NCBI GenBank assembly: GCA_964342355.1
Contig: CAYFFG010000003.1
Span: forward strand, 186,001-250,000
Direction: 5' to 3'
Origin: Hirschia sp964342355
GTDB lineage: Bacteria; Pseudomonadota; Alphaproteobacteria; Caulobacterales; Hyphomonadaceae
Length of the DNA: 64,000 nt
The stretch's first letter is position 1; every line of letters begins with the position of its first letter. The translations under genes and the position numbers were made by a program. The notes beneath the pieces are model-generated. The model worked only from the letters and a program-made list of their open reading frames with translations. It did not search any database and was not told the DNA's origin. Shown in pieces: positions 62,293-64,000 of this stretch.

Positions 62293-64000
62293 GACGTCGC
62301 CAAAAGTTTAGCAACGATCACTTCTGCTGCTTCTTCAGCTGTCATCTCGGTCGTCTTGACCGTGATTTCAGGGTTTTCAGGCGCTTCATAAGGACTGTCG
62401 ATACCAGTGAAGTTCTTCAACTGACCGGAACGCGCCTTTTTATAAAGCCCCTTCACATCCCGCTCTTCCGCCACTTCAAGCGGCGTATCGACGAAGACTT
62501 CAATGAAATCACCATCCGGGATCATCTCGCGCACCATCTCGCGCTCGGCGCGGAAAGGCGAAATGAATGCCGTCAGCACAACCAGACCCGCATCCGTCAT
62601 CAACTTGGCGACCTCACCGACACGGCGGATATTTTCCACCCGATCAGCATCTGTGAAGCCCAGGTCTTTGTTGAGGCCGTGGCGCACATTGTCTCCATCC
62701 AGCAGGAAGGAATGCTTGCCCATTGCATAAAGCTTTTTCTCAACCAGGTTGGCGATAGTTGATTTCCCGGAACCAGAGAGTCCGGTGAACCACAACAGTT
62801 TCGCAGTCTGGTTTTTCTGCGCAGCATGCGCTTCACGGTCAATATCAACCGCCTGCCAGTGAATATTCTGCGAACGACGCAGCGCAAAGTGGATCATGCC
62901 TGCCGCAACCGTCGCATTAGTCATCCGGTCGATCAGGATAAATCCGCCCATGTCCGGGTTGTCAGCATAAGCCTCAAACGGGATCGGTTTGGATGTTGCA
63001 AGGTTACAGACACCAATCGAGTTCAGCTTCAGTGTTTTAGACGGCAGTTTGCCGGCCGTGTTCACATTCACTTCGTACTTTGGCTCTGTAATTGTCGCAG
63101 ACACGGAGTTTGCGCCGATTTTGAGAAGATACGGGCGGCCTGCCAGCATTTCTTCTTCCGCCATCCACACGATCGTCGCTTCAAACTGATCAGCTACTTC
63201 CAGAGGCGAATCTGAAGCACTGATAATGTCACCACGCGAACAATCGATTTCATCATTGAAAGTCAGCGTCACGGATTGCCCCGCAACCGCCTCTTCCAAA
63301 TCCCCATCCATTGTGACGATGGATTTGACCGTCGATGTCTTGCCCGATGGCAGAACGCGGATCGCATCGCCTGGCTTGACTGAGCCGGATGTCACCAGAC
63401 CGGAGAAGCCACGAAAGTCCAGGTTTGGACGGTTCACCCACTGAACGCTCATCCGGAATTCACGATCCGCCATGCGCGCATTATTTACCGGCGCTTCTTC
63501 CAGCGTCTGCATGAGGGTCGCTCCCTCATACCAATCCATCGCATCACTCTTGGTGACGATGTTGTCGCCTTTCAGACCGGAAATCGGGATTGCGGTAAAG
63601 TTCGCCAGGCCGATTGAATCAGCAAACTCTTTGTAGTTTTCGACAATCTCGTCGAACCAGTCTTGCTTATAATCAACCAGATCCATCTTGTTGACCGCCA
63701 GCACCACATTGCGGATGCCCAAAAGGTTCACAAGGTAAGAGTGGCGCTTGGTCTGGGTGAGCACGCCCTGACGCGCATCAATCAGAATAACAGCCAGATC
63801 AGCGGTCGAGGCGCCGGTCACCATATTGCGGGTGTATTGTTCGTGGCCAGGCGTGTCCGCGACAATGAACTTGCGCTTTTCAGTCGCAAAGAAACGATAG
63901 GCGACGTCAATCGTGATGCCCTGTTCGCGTTCAGCCGCAAGACCGTCCACCAGCAAGGCAAAGTCGATTTCCTGTCCTTGCGTGCCGACGGATTTGGAGT
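62289..64000 (-). CDS. cysN/C: Bifunctional sulfate adenylyltransferase subunit 1/adenylylsulfate kinase CysNC (5' end outside window)
   Basis: The frame is open to the right edge, so the first residues are missing. The visible part (571 codons) begins SKSVGTQGQEIDFALLVDG and holds the EF-Tu-like GTPase: GLAAEREQGITIDVAYRFF, DTPGHEQYTRNMVTGAS, NKMDLVD; then the C-terminal APS kinase: GLSGSGKSTIANLVEKKL (P-loop), DGDNVRHGLNKDLGF, RFRAEREMVREM-type region, FIEVFVDTPLEV. Together it makes APS and PAPS. The fusion is normal in alphaproteobacteria; cysD is expected just outside the window. Confidence 0.95.
   Translation of the reverse strand, partial: SKSVGTQGQEIDFALLVDGLAAEREQGITIDVAYRFFATEKRKFIVADTPGHEQYTRNMVTGASTADLAVILIDARQGVLTQTKRHSYLVNLLGIRNVVLAVNKMDLVDYKQDWFDEIVENYKEFADSIGLANFTAIPISGLKGDNIVTKSDAMDWYEGATLMQTLEEAPVNNARMADREFRMSVQWVNRPNLDFRGFSGLVTSGSVKPGDAIRVLPSGKTSTVKSIVTMDGDLEEAVAGQSVTLTFNDEIDCSRGDIISASDSPLEVADQFEATIVWMAEEEMLAGRPYLLKIGANSVSATITEPKYEVNVNTAGKLPSKTLKLNSIGVCNLATSKPIPFEAYADNPDMGGFILIDRMTNATVAAGMIHFALRRSQNIHWQAVDIDREAHAAQKNQTAKLLWFTGLSGSGKSTIANLVEKKLYAMGKHSFLLDGDNVRHGLNKDLGFTDADRVENIRRVGEVAKLMTDAGLVVLTAFISPFRAEREMVREMIPDGDFIEVFVDTPLEVAEERDVKGLYKKARSGQLKNFTGIDSPYEAPENPEITVKTTEMTAEEAAEVIVAKLLATS

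Overview
The window is chromosomal DNA of an alphaproteobacterium, most like the Caulobacterales/Hyphomonadaceae-Maricaulales branch and probably aquatic. Evidence: a DivL-type kinase with tyrosine in place of the phospho-accepting histidine, a perfect CtrA box (TTAA-N7-TTAAC) upstream of it, a ChvG/ChvI - EIIA-Man - HPr cluster, and an intermediate GC content with alphaproteobacterial gene order. This placement is inferred from gene content only.

Region 1 (1-26.9 kb) is core chromosome: a cut-off membrane protein, a glyoxalase-related protein, murB, divL, a PAPS-dependent sulfotransferase, ahcY behind a perfect palindromic operator, an EF-hand protein, the regulatory PTS pair ptsH/EIIA with chvG/chvI (no hprK between them), an amino-acid permease, polA, a lipoprotein carboxylesterase, a MarR regulator, a phosphoglycerate-mutase-like phosphatase, a glycerate-kinase-like enzyme, divergent oxyR/katG, and a two-subunit molybdenum hydroxylase.

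Region 2 (27.0-47.8 kb) holds two integrative elements inserted in tandem at the 3' end of tRNA-Leu(CAG). The tRNA end is repeated at 41455-41471 and 47738-47758. Element A (27.07-41.47 kb) has a DUF6538-type integrase, a second small tyrosine recombinase, a Shedu-type nuclease followed by a DUF2726 nuclease-like gene, a string of small overlapping genes (one with a phage head-protein-like motif), a primase-polymerase/helicase with an AlpA-like regulator, an iteron-rich AT-rich stretch that looks like a replication origin, a SprT-like protease, and two candidate small RNAs. Element B (41.47-47.75 kb) has a P4-type integrase, an AlpA regulator, a Rep-like winged-helix protein, a zinc-ribbon protein, and a restriction-modification set: HTH-fused cytosine methyltransferase, Vsr endonuclease and an EcoRII-like endonuclease broken by a frameshift. 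Degenerate tRNA ends and repeated integrase-arm sequences to the right suggest that older elements also used this site.

Region 3 (48-64 kb) returns to chromosome: an acyl-CoA dehydrogenase, tRNA-Val(GAC), and sugar-nucleotide/polysaccharide genes (a GDP-mannose pyrophosphorylase fused to an AGE-type isomerase, galE, a glycosyltransferase, and ugd further on). It also has an alanine/glycine:cation symporter with a large extra loop, bioB, a fasciclin lipoprotein, a pterin dehydratase, and cysQ-cysNC for sulfate activation. The last genes make and recycle PAPS/PAP and would supply the sulfotransferase at 4.85 kb.
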